DNA of 64,000 nt, from the NCBI RefSeq assembly GCF_000426045.1, contig NZ_AUEP01000011.1, positions 1 through 64,000 of the forward strand. The letters are read 5' to 3'. Position 1 is the first letter of the stretch; each line of letters starts with the position of its first letter. Source of the stretch: Marmoricola sp. URHB0036 (GTDB lineage: Bacteria; Actinomycetota; Actinomycetes; Propionibacteriales; Nocardioidaceae). This document shows, one piece after another, positions 17,005 to 25,395 of this stretch. Made by a program: the position numbers and the translations under genes. The notes below the pieces were generated by a model. The model did not search any database. It saw only the letters and a list, made by a program, of their open reading frames with translations, and had not been told where the DNA came from.

Positions 17005-18245
17005 TGGCGCTCGGATCCGGCATGTACGCCGCCTACCCCGAGCCGTCGGCTCAGGCCGTGCAGCTGTACGACGCACTCGTGGCCTTCATGCGCGAGGAGG
17101 TGTTCCCGGCCGAGGAGTCCTACGACGCGTACCGGGCCGAGGTCGGACCGAACGACCACACCGTCCCGCCGGTGATCGAGGAGCTGAAGGTCAAGGCGCG
17201 CGAGCGCGGACTGTGGAACCTCTTCCTGCCATCGGAGTCGGGCCTGACGCAGCTCGAGTACGCCCCGATCGCCGAGCTGTCGGGCTGGAGCAACGAGCTC
17301 GCACCCGAGGCCATGAACTGCCAGGCCCCCGACACCGGCAACATGGAGCTGCTCCACCTGATCGGCACCGAGGAGCAGCAGGCGCTGTGGCTGACGCCCC
17401 TGCTCGACGGAGAGATCCGCTCGGCCTTCTGCATGACCGAACCGGCCGTCGCCAGCTCGGATGCCACCAACATCGCGACGCGGATCGTGCGCGACGGCGA
17501 CGAGTACGTGATCACCGGCACCAAGTGGTGGTCGAGCGGCGCCGCCGACCCGCGCTGCAAGCTGCTGATCGTGATGGGCAAGACCGACCCGTCGGCGGCG
17601 ACGCACCGCCAGCAGTCGATGGTGCTGGTTCCGGCGAACACCCCCGGTGTGTCGATCAAGCGGTCGTTCCCGGTGTTCGGCCGGCATGACCAGCACGGCC
17701 ACTGCATCGTCGAGTTCGACGAGGTGCGGGTGCCGGCGGCCAACATCCTCGGTGAGGAGGGCGGCGGCTTCGCAGCTGCGCAGGCCCGTCTCGGCCCGGG
17801 TCGCATCCACCACGTGATGCGTGCGCTCGGCGCGGGGGAGCGAGCCCTGGCGATGATGGTGTCGCGCACGCAGGAGCGGGTCGCGTTCGGCAAGCCGCTC
17901 TCCGACCAGTCCTCGGTCCGGGAGCGCATCGCCGAGTCGCGGATCGAGCTCGAGCAGGCCCGCGCCCTGTGCCACAAGGCGGCGTACGTCGTGGACAGCG
18001 CCGGCAACAAGGAGGCGCGGCACCTGATCGCCGCCGCCAAGGTCGCCGTGCCGCGGGCCGTGAACAACGTGATCGACCGCGCCATCCAGGTGCACGGCGC
18101 GGCCGGGATCTCCGACGCGACGCCGTTGTCGATGATGTACGGCTGGCATCGCGCGATGCGCATCTTCGACGGGCCCGACGAGGTGCACCTGACCTCGCTC
18201 GCGCGGGCCGAGCTCGGCGCCGAGCCGTTGTTCGACCTTCCCTGA
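17004..18245 (+). CDS. Acyl-CoA dehydrogenase
   Basis: 413 residues, full length for the family. Conserved blocks are FCMTEPAVASSDATNI (flavin/substrate), VITGTKWWSSGAADP, the C-terminal HGAAGISDATPLSMMYGWHRAMRIFDG and DEVHL. The pattern matches the long-chain ACAD10/11-like clade that oxidises acyl-CoA or 4-hydroxy acyl-CoA substrates using FAD. It lies between an F420 reductase and a haemoglobin/crotonase pair, all in one direction with minimal spacing, so probably one operon for a fatty-acid or related degradation step. Confidence 0.9.
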   Translation: MALGSGMYAAYPEPSAQAVQLYDALVAFMREEVFPAEESYDAYRAEVGPNDHTVPPVIEELKVKARERGLWNLFLPSESGLTQLEYAPIAELSGWSNELAPEAMNCQAPDTGNMELLHLIGTEEQQALWLTPLLDGEIRSAFCMTEPAVASSDATNIATRIVRDGDEYVITGTKWWSSGAADPRCKLLIVMGKTDPSAATHRQQSMVLVPANTPGVSIKRSFPVFGRHDQHGHCIVEFDEVRVPAANILGEEGGGFAAAQARLGPGRIHHVMRALGAGERALAMMVSRTQERVAFGKPLSDQSSVRERIAESRIELEQARALCHKAAYVVDSAGNKEARHLIAAAKVAVPRAVNNVIDRAIQVHGAAGISDATPLSMMYGWHRAMRIFDGPDEVHLTSLARAELGAEPLFDLP

Positions 18246-18255
18246 GGAGCACACT

Positions 18256-18732
18256 GTGACGGTGCGACCCTCCCTCTACGAGTACGCCGGCGGCGACGCG
18301 GCCTTCCTGGCGCTGGCCCGGGCCCACCACCAGCGCTGCCTCGACGATCCCGAGCTGAACCATCCCTTCTCCCACGAGGGCCAGCACCCGCAGCACGTCG
18401 AGCGGCTGGCGGCGTACTGGGCCGAGGTGATGGGAGGCCCGTCGACGTACTCCCAGGAGTGCGGTGACCAGTCGGGACTGCAGCACATGCACTCGGGCAA
18501 CGGCGACATCACCGACCTCGGGCGTCGCTTCGTGGAGTGCTTCGTGCTGGCGGCCGACGATGCCGATCTGCCTGACGACGCGGAGTTCCGAGCCGTGCTG
18601 CGCGACTACATGGTGTGGGCCGTCGCCGACGTGCTCGCCTACTCACCCGTCGGGGCAGCGGTCCCGGCCGGCTTGCCGATGCCGCACTGGTCGTGGGACG
18701 GCCTCGTGGAAGGAACGCAGCAGGATGCCTGA
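18256..18732 (+). CDS. Group II truncated haemoglobin-like protein
   Basis: 158 residues from GTG 18256 with GAGGAG eight bases before it. The sequence follows the truncated-haemoglobin layout: LYEYAGGDAAFLALARAHHQRCL (helix B), HPFSHEGQHPQHVERLAAYWAEVMGG first half, a proximal-His candidate in GLQHMHSGNGD, and a late helix FRAVLRDYMVWAVAD. These small haem proteins bind O2 or NO. It overlaps the crotonase start by eight bases. Confidence 0.75.
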   Translation: MTVRPSLYEYAGGDAAFLALARAHHQRCLDDPELNHPFSHEGQHPQHVERLAAYWAEVMGGPSTYSQECGDQSGLQHMHSGNGDITDLGRRFVECFVLAADDADLPDDAEFRAVLRDYMVWAVADVLAYSPVGAAVPAGLPMPHWSWDGLVEGTQQDA

Positions 18733-19489
18733 CGAGGTCCTCACCGAGACCCGGGACGGCGTGCTCGTCGTCACCATCAACCGCCCCGAGGCGAAGAACG
18801 CCGTCAACGCGGCCGTGGCTGCCGGAGTGGCGGCTGCGATGGACGAGCTCGACGCGGACGACGACCTGCGCGTCGGCGTACTCACCGGGGCCGGAGGCAC
18901 CTTCTGCGCCGGGATGGACCTGAAGGCGTTCCTGCAGGGCGAGGCCCCGATCGTCGAGGGGCGCGGACTGGCCGGCATCACCCAGCAGCAACCGCGCAAA
19001 CCGCTGATCGCGGCCGTCGAGGGCTGGGCGCTCGCCGGCGGCTTCGAGATCATGCTGGCCTGCGACCTGGCGGTGGCGGCCGAGACGGCCCGCTTCGGCG
19101 TACCGGAGGTGAAGAGGGGGCTGGTCGCCGGCGCCGGTGCTGCTCTGCGACTGCCGGAGCGGGTGCCGATGCCGATCGCGCTCGAGCTGCTGCTCACCGG
19201 CGACCCCATCGACGCCGCGCGGGCAGCCGAGCTCGGCCTGGTCAACCGGCTGACTCCGGAGGGCGGCGCGCTCGACGCGGCGCTCGCGCTCGCCGCGACG
19301 ATCGCCGAGAACGGTCCGCTCGCGGTGGAGGTGACCCGCCGGATCGCTCGTGGCTCCCGTGACTGGACGGTCGAGGAGGGCTGGTCGAAGCAGGACGAGC
19401 TGATGGGTCCGGTGTTCGTGTCCGAGGACGCGATGGAGGGCGCGAAGGCGTTCGCCGAGAAGCGCAAGCCGGTCTGGAAAGGGCGCTAG
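18725..19489 (+). CDS. Crotonase-fold enoyl-CoA hydratase/isomerase
   Basis: 254 residues. Crotonase marks: INRPEAKNAVN, oxyanion-hole segments GAGGTFCAGMDLKAF and AAVEGWALAGGFEIMLACD, and catalytic-region FGVPEVKRGLVAGAGAALRLP. In classical hydratases two Glu act; the first aligned position here lies in GFEIM and the second is GLVAGAGAA without Glu, so the exact reaction (hydratase, isomerase or other) is unclear. The ATG lies inside the globin gene. Confidence 0.85.
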   Translation: MPDEVLTETRDGVLVVTINRPEAKNAVNAAVAAGVAAAMDELDADDDLRVGVLTGAGGTFCAGMDLKAFLQGEAPIVEGRGLAGITQQQPRKPLIAAVEGWALAGGFEIMLACDLAVAAETARFGVPEVKRGLVAGAGAALRLPERVPMPIALELLLTGDPIDAARAAELGLVNRLTPEGGALDAALALAATIAENGPLAVEVTRRIARGSRDWTVEEGWSKQDELMGPVFVSEDAMEGAKAFAEKRKPVWKGR

Positions 19490-19502
19490 CCCCAGAGCCG
19501 GG

Positions 19503-19679
19503 CTAGCCCCCCGTGCTGCCGCGGTTGCCGACGATGGCGGCGATCGGCGGGATGACTGCCGCGATCACGCTCATCACGACCGCGGCCGTGACCGACCAGA
19601 ACCGGACCACGTTCCAGGCCAGCAGGATGAGCACGATGCAGGTGCCCATCAGCCAGAAGTAGCCCTTCTTGCGGTCCAT
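19503..19679 (-). CDS. Small DUF3099-like membrane protein
   Basis: 58 residues: MDRKKGYFWLMGTCIVLILL then two hydrophobic helices and PPIAAIVGNRGSTGG at the end. The positive N-terminus and the double helix with the PPIAAIVGNR tail resemble the actinobacterial DUF3099 family of tiny membrane proteins of unknown function. It is convergent with the crotonase gene, 13 bp apart, and divergent from the alcohol dehydrogenase. Confidence 0.7.
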   Translation of the reverse strand: MDRKKGYFWLMGTCIVLILLAWNVVRFWSVTAAVVMSVIAAVIPPIAAIVGNRGSTGG

Positions 19680-19780
19680 GCTTCGAGGCTAGCTGCTCCC
19701 TTCTCGCCCGGCCGACGGCATGAGCCGGGCAGCAATGGGCACGGAGTTCCCCCACCCCCCTTGACCCAGGAGGTACTCCG

Positions 19781-20959
19781 ATGAAGGCAGCCGTGTGGCA
19801 CGGCAAGCAGGACGTGCGTGTCGAGGAGGTGCCGGACCCGGCCATCAAGGAGCCCACCGACGCGATCGTGAGGATGACGACGACCGGGCTCTGCGGCTCC
19901 GACCTGCACCTCTACGAACCACTGACCCCGTTCATGACCGAGGGCGACATCCTCGGCCACGAGCCGATGGGCATCGTCGAGGACGTCGGCGCGAGCGTCG
20001 ACAACCTCAAGGTCGGTGACCGGGTGGTGATGCCGTTCCAGATCTCCTGCGGCCACTGTCACATGTGCGACCTCGGCCTGCAGACGCAGTGCGAGACCAC
20101 CCAGGTGCGCGAGCACGGCATGGGCGCCGCGCTCTACGGCTACACCAAGCTGTACGGGCAGGTGCCGGGTGCGCAGGCGGAGTACCTCCGCGTTCCGCAC
20201 GCGGACTACAACCCGATCAAGGTGCCCGACGGTCCCTCCGACGACCGGTTCGTCTACCTCTCCGACGTGCTCCCCACCGCGTGGCAGGCGGTGGAGTACG
20301 CCGCCATCCCCGACGGTGGATCCGTCGTCATCCTCGGCATCGGCCCCATCGGCGACATGGCGGCCCGCATCGCCATCCACCGCGGGCACCACGTGATCGC
20401 CGTCGACCTCGTCCCCGAGCGACTCGACCGGGTGCGGGCGTTCGGCGCCGAGACCATCGATCTGCGTGACCACGACAACCTCGGCGAGATGGTCCGCAAC
20501 CTCACCGAGGGCCGTGGTGCCGACTCGGTCATCGACGCGGTGGGCATGGAGTCGCACGGCTCCCCGGTGGCCGGGATGGCCCAGAAGATGGTCGGGCTGC
20601 TGCCGGACGCGCTGGCCGAGAAGGTGATGACGACCGCCGGTGTCGACCGGATGTCGGCCATCCACACCGCCATCGACGTCGTACGACGGGGCGGGACGAT
20701 CTCGCTCATCGGCGTGTACGGCGGGGCCGCCGACCCGATGCCGCTGCTGACGATGTTCGACAAGCAGCTCACCCTGCGGATGGGCCAGGCCAACGTGCGC
20801 CGCTGGGTCGACGACATCCTGCCGCTGCTGACCGACGACGACCCGCTGGGCGTCGAGTCGTTCGCCACGCACCGGATGCCGCTCACCGACGCTCCGCACG
20901 CCTACGACATCTTCCGCCGCAAGCGTGACGGTGCCTGCAAGATCGTGTTCACGCCCTGA
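19781..20959 (+). CDS. Zinc-dependent alcohol dehydrogenase, formaldehyde-dehydrogenase-like
   Basis: 392 residues behind a strong AGGAGG site. Catalytic zinc ligands are Cys 38 (GLCGSDLH) and His 60-Glu 61 (ILGHEP); the structural zinc site is Cys 90, 93, 96 and 104 (SCGHCHMC and QC). The Rossmann motif VVILGIGPIGDMAARIAIHRG follows. The extended region with AVGMESHG and insert near 250 resembles glutathione-independent formaldehyde dehydrogenases. NAD-dependent oxidation of an aldehyde or alcohol is expected. Confidence 0.85.
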   Translation: MKAAVWHGKQDVRVEEVPDPAIKEPTDAIVRMTTTGLCGSDLHLYEPLTPFMTEGDILGHEPMGIVEDVGASVDNLKVGDRVVMPFQISCGHCHMCDLGLQTQCETTQVREHGMGAALYGYTKLYGQVPGAQAEYLRVPHADYNPIKVPDGPSDDRFVYLSDVLPTAWQAVEYAAIPDGGSVVILGIGPIGDMAARIAIHRGHHVIAVDLVPERLDRVRAFGAETIDLRDHDNLGEMVRNLTEGRGADSVIDAVGMESHGSPVAGMAQKMVGLLPDALAEKVMTTAGVDRMSAIHTAIDVVRRGGTISLIGVYGGAADPMPLLTMFDKQLTLRMGQANVRRWVDDILPLLTDDDPLGVESFATHRMPLTDAPHAYDIFRRKRDGACKIVFTP

Positions 20960-20993
20960 GCGACGTCAAGGGGCACCCGTCTAGGTTGGCGAG

Positions 20994-21914
20994 GTGGAAC
21001 GCACGCACCGGTGGCAGGACTGGGACCTCGACGTACTGCTGAAGCGCAAGCGAGACACCGGTCTGAGCACCACCTTGGTGGTGCCGGCTCGCAACGAGGC
21101 GGCGACTGTCGGCGACGTGGTCTCCCGGGTGCGGTCGGCATTGATGGAGACCACCGAGCTGCTCGACGAGATCGTGGTGATCGACTCCGACTCGACCGAC
21201 GACACCCACTCGGTCGCGACGGCTGCCGGGGCCGTCGTACACCGCTCGCGGGAGATCCGCCCCGACCTCGGCACCCACCCGGGCAAGGGCGAGGCGATGT
21301 GGAAGTCGCTGTTCGTGACCCGCGGGGACCTGGTGGTGTTCATGGACGCCGACCTCGTCGACTGGGACACGCACTTCGTGCCGGGCCTGCTGGGGCCGAT
21401 GCTGAGCGACGACTCGGTCGCCCTGGTGAAGGGGTTCTACCAGCGGCCCCTGCGTGGCCACGCCGGTCTGGAGGAGTCCCTCGAGGGCGGCCGGGTCACC
21501 GAGCTGGTGGCGCGTCCACTGATCGCCCTGGAGTGGCCAGAGCTGAGCTGGCTGCTGCAGCCGCTGGCCGGTGAGTGGGCCGTACGACGCTCGCTGTTCG
21601 AGCAGCTGTCGGTGCCGACCGGGTACGCCGTCGAGCTGGCCGCGCTCATCGACACCCACCGGCTGCTCGGCGCCGACGCGATCGCGCAGGTCGACCTCGG
21701 CCGGCGCGCCCACCGCCACCAGGCGCTCGGTGACCTCGGCGCGATGGCCGCCCAGATCCTGGCCGCCTCCCGCCGCCGCTCGACCGGCGCTGCCCCCGAC
21801 CGGGTGCAGCTCGACCAGCACCGTGTCGCCGACTCGACCGGCTCCGGGGAGATCGAGACCGTACGCCGCGAGATCACCCTCCTCGAACGCCCTCCAGCCG
21901 CAGGTCTCCGCTAG
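20994..21914 (+). CDS. gpgS: Glucosyl-3-phosphoglycerate synthase
   Basis: 306 residues, start GTG 20994. GT-A fold family 81: PARNEAATVGDVV, DSDSTDDT and the metal site MDADLVDWD (D118-x-D120), with HPGKGEAMWKSL and GWQ-like LAGEWAVRR downstream, all typical of GpgS. It transfers glucose from UDP- or GDP-glucose to 3-phosphoglycerate, the first step toward glucosylglycerate and methylglucose lipopolysaccharides. A folP2-like gene follows, the same neighbour as in M. tuberculosis (Rv1207-Rv1208). Confidence 0.9.
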   Translation: MERTHRWQDWDLDVLLKRKRDTGLSTTLVVPARNEAATVGDVVSRVRSALMETTELLDEIVVIDSDSTDDTHSVATAAGAVVHRSREIRPDLGTHPGKGEAMWKSLFVTRGDLVVFMDADLVDWDTHFVPGLLGPMLSDDSVALVKGFYQRPLRGHAGLEESLEGGRVTELVARPLIALEWPELSWLLQPLAGEWAVRRSLFEQLSVPTGYAVELAALIDTHRLLGADAIAQVDLGRRAHRHQALGDLGAMAAQILAASRRRSTGAAPDRVQLDQHRVADSTGSGEIETVRREITLLERPPAAGLR

Positions 21915-22101
21915 CCCGCCGACCGGGCAAGTTTGGTTGGCTGGAGTCCGCCGACAGGGCGGATTTGGTTGGCGGGAGCGTTCCGAGCGGGCGAGAGCGG
22001 TTGGCTCGGCCCAACCATGACTGCCCTCTCGGCGTACCGCCAGCAACCAGAAGTGCCCTCTCGGCGTACTCCGAGCGACCAAAAGTGCCCGCTCGGCGTG
22101 C
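21915..22101. repeat. Inverted array of ~32-bp GC-rich repeats
   Basis: Starting directly after the gpgS stop, three related units on the + strand (21915-21947, 21948-21982, 21983-22016; core CCGACMGGGC-n4-TTTGGTTGGC) are followed by three units in the opposite orientation (22011-22037, 22038-22069, 22070-22101; core AGTGCCCTCTCGGCGTAC). The two halves are reverse complements of each other in outline, so the whole block could form a large hairpin or cruciform. It may act as terminator, mobile palindromic repeat or structured RNA. Confidence 0.8.
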
Positions 22102-22155
22102 TGAAGGAGGGCCTCCGGCGATTGAGGCTTCAACCGGGGTGGCAGGATCGACGGC

Positions 22156-23019
22156 ATGACGCTCCGTCTCGGCCGGCACTCGTTCGCCGACGACCGACGG
22201 CTGATGATGGCGATCGTCAACCGGACTCCCGACTCCTTCTACGACAAGGGCGCGACCTGGTCCGAGGACAAGGCCTTCGACCGTGTCTCCGAGGTCGTCG
22301 AGCAGGGTGCCGAGATCATCGACATCGGCGGCATCAAGGCCGCACCTGGCGAGGAGATCGACGTCGAGGAGGAGCAGCGGCGCACGGTCGGCTTCGTCGA
22401 ACGGGTCCGGGCTGCCCACCCCGACGTGGTGATCAGCGTCGACACGTGGCGCGCGCCAGTGGGCCGGGCGGTGTGCGAGGCCGGGGCCGACGTGCTCAAC
22501 GACGCTTGGGGTGGCGCCGATCCGGCGCTGGTCGACGTCGCCGCGGAGTACGACGCCGCCATCATCTGCACGCACACCGGGGGAGTCACCCCGCGGACAC
22601 GACCGCACCGAATCGAGTACGCCGACGTGGTGGCCAGCGCGATCGCCGACACCACCGCCTACGCCGACCGGGCGCTGGCGGCCGGCGTGGCCCGCGAGAG
22701 CATCGTCATCGACCCGGCCCATGACTTCGGGAAGACCACCCGCGACTCCCTCGACCTGACCCGTCGGCTCGACGAGATGGTCGCGACCGGCTGGCCGGTG
22801 CTGGTGAGCCTGTCCAACAAGGACTTTGTGGGGGAGTCCCTCGATCTGCCCGTCGGAGAGCGCCTCACCGGCACCCTGGCTGCCAGCGCCATTGCCGCGA
22901 TGCACGGCGCCCGCATCTTCCGGGTGCACGAGGTCGTCGAGACCCGCCAGGTCGTCGACATGGTCGACGTGATCTTCCAGCGTCGGGCGCCACGTCGCGC
23001 GATCCGGGGACTGGCGTGA
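22156..23019 (+). CDS. folP2: FolP2-like dihydropteroate synthase homologue
   Basis: 287 residues of the pterin-binding TIM-barrel family: MAIVNRTPDSFYDKG is the N-terminal loop; DIGGIKAAPGEE replaces the DxGGxSTRPG of true DHPS, as in mycobacterial FolP2, which lacks DHPS activity; later blocks are DVLNDAWGG, IDPAHDFGKT and SLSNKDF. The partner gene gpgS upstream argues for a role linked to glucosylglycerate rather than to folate (inference). Confidence 0.85.
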   Translation: MTLRLGRHSFADDRRLMMAIVNRTPDSFYDKGATWSEDKAFDRVSEVVEQGAEIIDIGGIKAAPGEEIDVEEEQRRTVGFVERVRAAHPDVVISVDTWRAPVGRAVCEAGADVLNDAWGGADPALVDVAAEYDAAIICTHTGGVTPRTRPHRIEYADVVASAIADTTAYADRALAAGVARESIVIDPAHDFGKTTRDSLDLTRRLDEMVATGWPVLVSLSNKDFVGESLDLPVGERLTGTLAASAIAAMHGARIFRVHEVVETRQVVDMVDVIFQRRAPRRAIRGLA

Positions 23020-23029
23020 GGGGGTCGGC

Positions 23030-23629
23030 GTGATCGACTCCGCCCTCGTGCTGCCGAGCCCGCGCGCGCTGTTGCCCGAGCTCTCCGAGACCGACCCCGT
23101 CCCCGAGCTGCGTGCCGCCTGCGCGGCCGCGCTCGACATACTGCTCGCCGACGGCCCCGACCGGCTGGTCGTGCTGGCCCCTCCGGTCAGCGACCTCAAC
23201 CGGGCGCGTGGCGTCGTCGACCCCGTCGGGCACCGCATCGCCAGGCACCTGCTGGGCGAGCACGACTTCGAGGCACAGGTGGCGCTGCCCTACGAGGCGG
23301 CGTCGCTGGTAGAGCACGAGGACGTCCGCTCGACGGCGGTGATCGTGATGGCCGACGGCTCGGCCTGTCGAGGCGAGAAGGCGCCTGGACACCTGCACCC
23401 CGAGGCAATCCCGTTCGACGACGCCATCGAGTGCGCGCTGCGCACCGGCGACGTCGACGCCCTCGCTGGCATCGATCCCTCGCAGGCACACGAGCTGTGG
23501 TGCGAAGGTGCCGCCGGCTTCCACGTCCTGGCCGAGATCGCCCGCGGTCGGCAGATCGCGACCGACGTGAGCTACGCCGATGCGCCGCACGGCGTCGCCT
23601 GGTGGGTGGCCCGCTGGGACCTGGCCTGA
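23030..23629 (+). CDS. Class III extradiol dioxygenase-like hypothetical protein
   Basis: 199 residues from GTG 23030, ten bases after the folP2-like stop. A VIVMADGSACRGEKAPGHLHPEAI region and a final DVSYADAPHGVAWWV strand match a small actinobacterial family distantly related to the class III extradiol/MEMO fold. The His/Glu metal ligands of active dioxygenases are not clearly conserved, so catalysis is doubtful. In frame and spacing it belongs to the gpgS-folP2 group. Confidence 0.6.
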   Translation: MIDSALVLPSPRALLPELSETDPVPELRAACAAALDILLADGPDRLVVLAPPVSDLNRARGVVDPVGHRIARHLLGEHDFEAQVALPYEAASLVEHEDVRSTAVIVMADGSACRGEKAPGHLHPEAIPFDDAIECALRTGDVDALAGIDPSQAHELWCEGAAGFHVLAEIARGRQIATDVSYADAPHGVAWWVARWDLA

Positions 23630-23652
23630 ACGACAACGAGATGGAGGAGCGC

Positions 23653-24405
23653 GTGCACACGATCGAGATCCCGATGCCCGACGGCGGCGTGGCGGAGGCG
23701 CTGGTCGCCCGTCCGACCGGTGACAGCCGTGAGCACCCCGGCGTGCTGTTCTTCATGGACGCCATCGGGCTGCGGCCGCGGATCGAGGAGATGGCCGGGC
23801 GCATCGCCGACTGGGGCTACGTCGTGCTCGCGCCCAACGTGTTCTACCGCGAGGGCAGCGCCGAGGACCTCGCGCCGACGGCCGACCTCCAGGAGCCCGG
23901 CGAGCGGGAGGCGTTCTTCGCGGAGGCCATGCCCCGGGTGCACACCCTCTCCTCCGACAAGGCGGAGCGCGACATCCCGGCGTACCTCGAGGCGCTGCGC
24001 GGGCTCCCCGGCGTCGCCACCGGAGCAGTCGGGACCGTGGGCTACTGCATGGGTGCCCGACTCGCGATCCGCGCCGCCGCCCTCGACCCCGAGGTGGCGG
24101 CCGTGGCTGGCTTCCACGGTGGCGGTCTGGTCACCGACGCCGACGACAGTCCCCATCGGGGACTGCCGCGGGCACACGCCGAGTTCGTCTTCGGCCACGC
24201 CGAGAACGACCGGTCGATGCCGTCGGAGGCGATCGTGACGCTGGGGGAGACGCTGCGCGAGGCGGGTCTGACCGCCAGCAACGAGGTGTACGACGGAGCG
24301 GCCCATGGCTACACCATGTCCGACACCCCGATGTACGACGAGGCGGCCACCGAGCGGAGCTTCGAGGAGCTCCGCGAGCTGCTCGGACGCACCCTGCAGG
24401 CCTAG
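23653..24405 (+). CDS. Dienelactone hydrolase-family protein
   Basis: 250 residues from the GTG at 23653, which follows GGAGGAGCGC; an in-frame ATG 12 bases upstream lacks a ribosome-binding site. DLH marks: HPGVLFFMDAIGLRPR, nucleophile elbow GYCMGARLA (Cys 132), acid HAENDRSMP and His in YDGAAHGYT. It hydrolyses dienelactones or other small esters in the cytosol; the substrate here is unknown. Its stop overlaps that of the convergent 42-residue ORF by two bases. Confidence 0.85.
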   Translation: MHTIEIPMPDGGVAEALVARPTGDSREHPGVLFFMDAIGLRPRIEEMAGRIADWGYVVLAPNVFYREGSAEDLAPTADLQEPGEREAFFAEAMPRVHTLSSDKAERDIPAYLEALRGLPGVATGAVGTVGYCMGARLAIRAAALDPEVAAVAGFHGGGLVTDADDSPHRGLPRAHAEFVFGHAENDRSMPSEAIVTLGETLREAGLTASNEVYDGAAHGYTMSDTPMYDEAATERSFEELRELLGRTLQA

Positions 24406-24530
24406 AGGCCCATCCCACCTGGGCTGATCGGGCGGCCGTGGGCACGGGTGCGCTGGCGCACGACGGCCGGGTCGGTCGGCACCGGGTTGCGGGGCCAGCT
24501 CTTGCCGAGGCCGAACTTCAGGCCCCTCAT
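24402..24530 (-). CDS. 42-residue protein coupled to DUF4097 gene
   Basis: The ATG at 24528-24530 overlaps the DUF4097 stop (ATGA, 24527-24530). The product begins MRGLKFGLGKSWPR and ends HGRPISPGGMGL; it is basic and Gly/Pro-rich with no membrane segment. The coupled start, the full open frame and the tight packing against the convergent gene support it; no family is recognised. Confidence 0.5.
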   Translation of the reverse strand: MRGLKFGLGKSWPRNPVPTDPAVVRQRTRAHGRPISPGGMGL

Positions 24531-25363
24531 GACCGGTGCACCCGGAGGTTGCCGCTCACGGTGTGGGCGGTGATCTCGACTCGTTGCTGGCCGTCGGCCG
24601 GAGCGCCGGTCTGCTCGAGCTCCTGGATGACGCGGCCGGTGAGGGTGGAGACGTCGAGCCAGGCGGCGGTGCCCTCGGCCACGCCGATGGTGATGCTGCC
24701 GCTGGCGCCGTTGGCCTTGACCGAGCCACTCGTCGCACGTCGTACGACGAGGTCGCCGGAGCCGGACTTGGTCACGAGCGTCCCGCCCAGCCGGTCGACC
24801 TCGACATCGCCCGAGCCGGTCTTGGTCACGGTCTCACCCGTGACGTCGGCGATCTTGATGTCGCCGGAGCCGACGCTGAGCTGGGCGCTGTGGCCGGCGC
24901 TCTCGAGGCTGACGTCGCCCGAGCCGGTGCTGATCAGGGCGGCCTTCCCGATGGTGCCGGCGGTGACGGTGCCGGAGCCGGACTTGAGCTTGGCTGATCC
25001 GGTGACGTCGTCGATCTGGACCTCACCGGACCCGGTGGTCAGGACCGCCTCGGCGTAGCGACCGGTGGCGGTGATGTCGGCGGACTCGGCCTTGACCTCC
25101 ACGACGCTGTCGATCGGGCAGGTGATCTCGATCCCGACCGAGGGGTGGGGGCGGAACAACCCACCGCGGTGGCGTGGGATGTCGACGACGACCGACTCGC
25201 GCTGCTGCTCGACGCGTGCCTCGGCGATCGCGTCCTGCCCGGCGGCGTTCAGAGCGGTGAGCTCGACGGTCGTGCGCGGGGTGTCCTCCGCGCGGACGGT
25301 CACGTGGCCGGCGCCGGCGCGGACCACCAGGGTGATCGGTGCGGGTGTCTCGAAGGTGTGCAT
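24527..25363 (-). CDS. DUF4097 beta-helix protein
   Basis: 278 residues. From ~100 to ~240 it is a ladder of beta strands with repeated G-S-G-D/E/T turns (TTGSGEVQIDDV, KSGSGTVTAG, STGSGDVSLES, SVGSGDIKIAD, KTGSGDVEVDR, KSGSGDLVVRR), the pattern of the DUF4097 putative adhesin fold. There is no signal peptide or anchor, so it is probably cytoplasmic. It is 32 bp downstream of a ribbon-helix-helix regulator gene in the same operon; similar pairs exist in other actinobacteria, role unknown. Confidence 0.85.
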   Translation of the reverse strand: MHTFETPAPITLVVRAGAGHVTVRAEDTPRTTVELTALNAAGQDAIAEARVEQQRESVVVDIPRHRGGLFRPHPSVGIEITCPIDSVVEVKAESADITATGRYAEAVLTTGSGEVQIDDVTGSAKLKSGSGTVTAGTIGKAALISTGSGDVSLESAGHSAQLSVGSGDIKIADVTGETVTKTGSGDVEVDRLGGTLVTKSGSGDLVVRRATSGSVKANGASGSITIGVAEGTAAWLDVSTLTGRVIQELEQTGAPADGQQRVEITAHTVSGNLRVHRS

Positions 25364-25395
25364 GGAGATGCTCCTGTTCCTGTGGTCGGTCCGGG

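Noticed and set aside
21915-22101. Direct tandem repeat or CRISPR
   Set aside because: Half of the units are inverted and there are no spacers of constant length.
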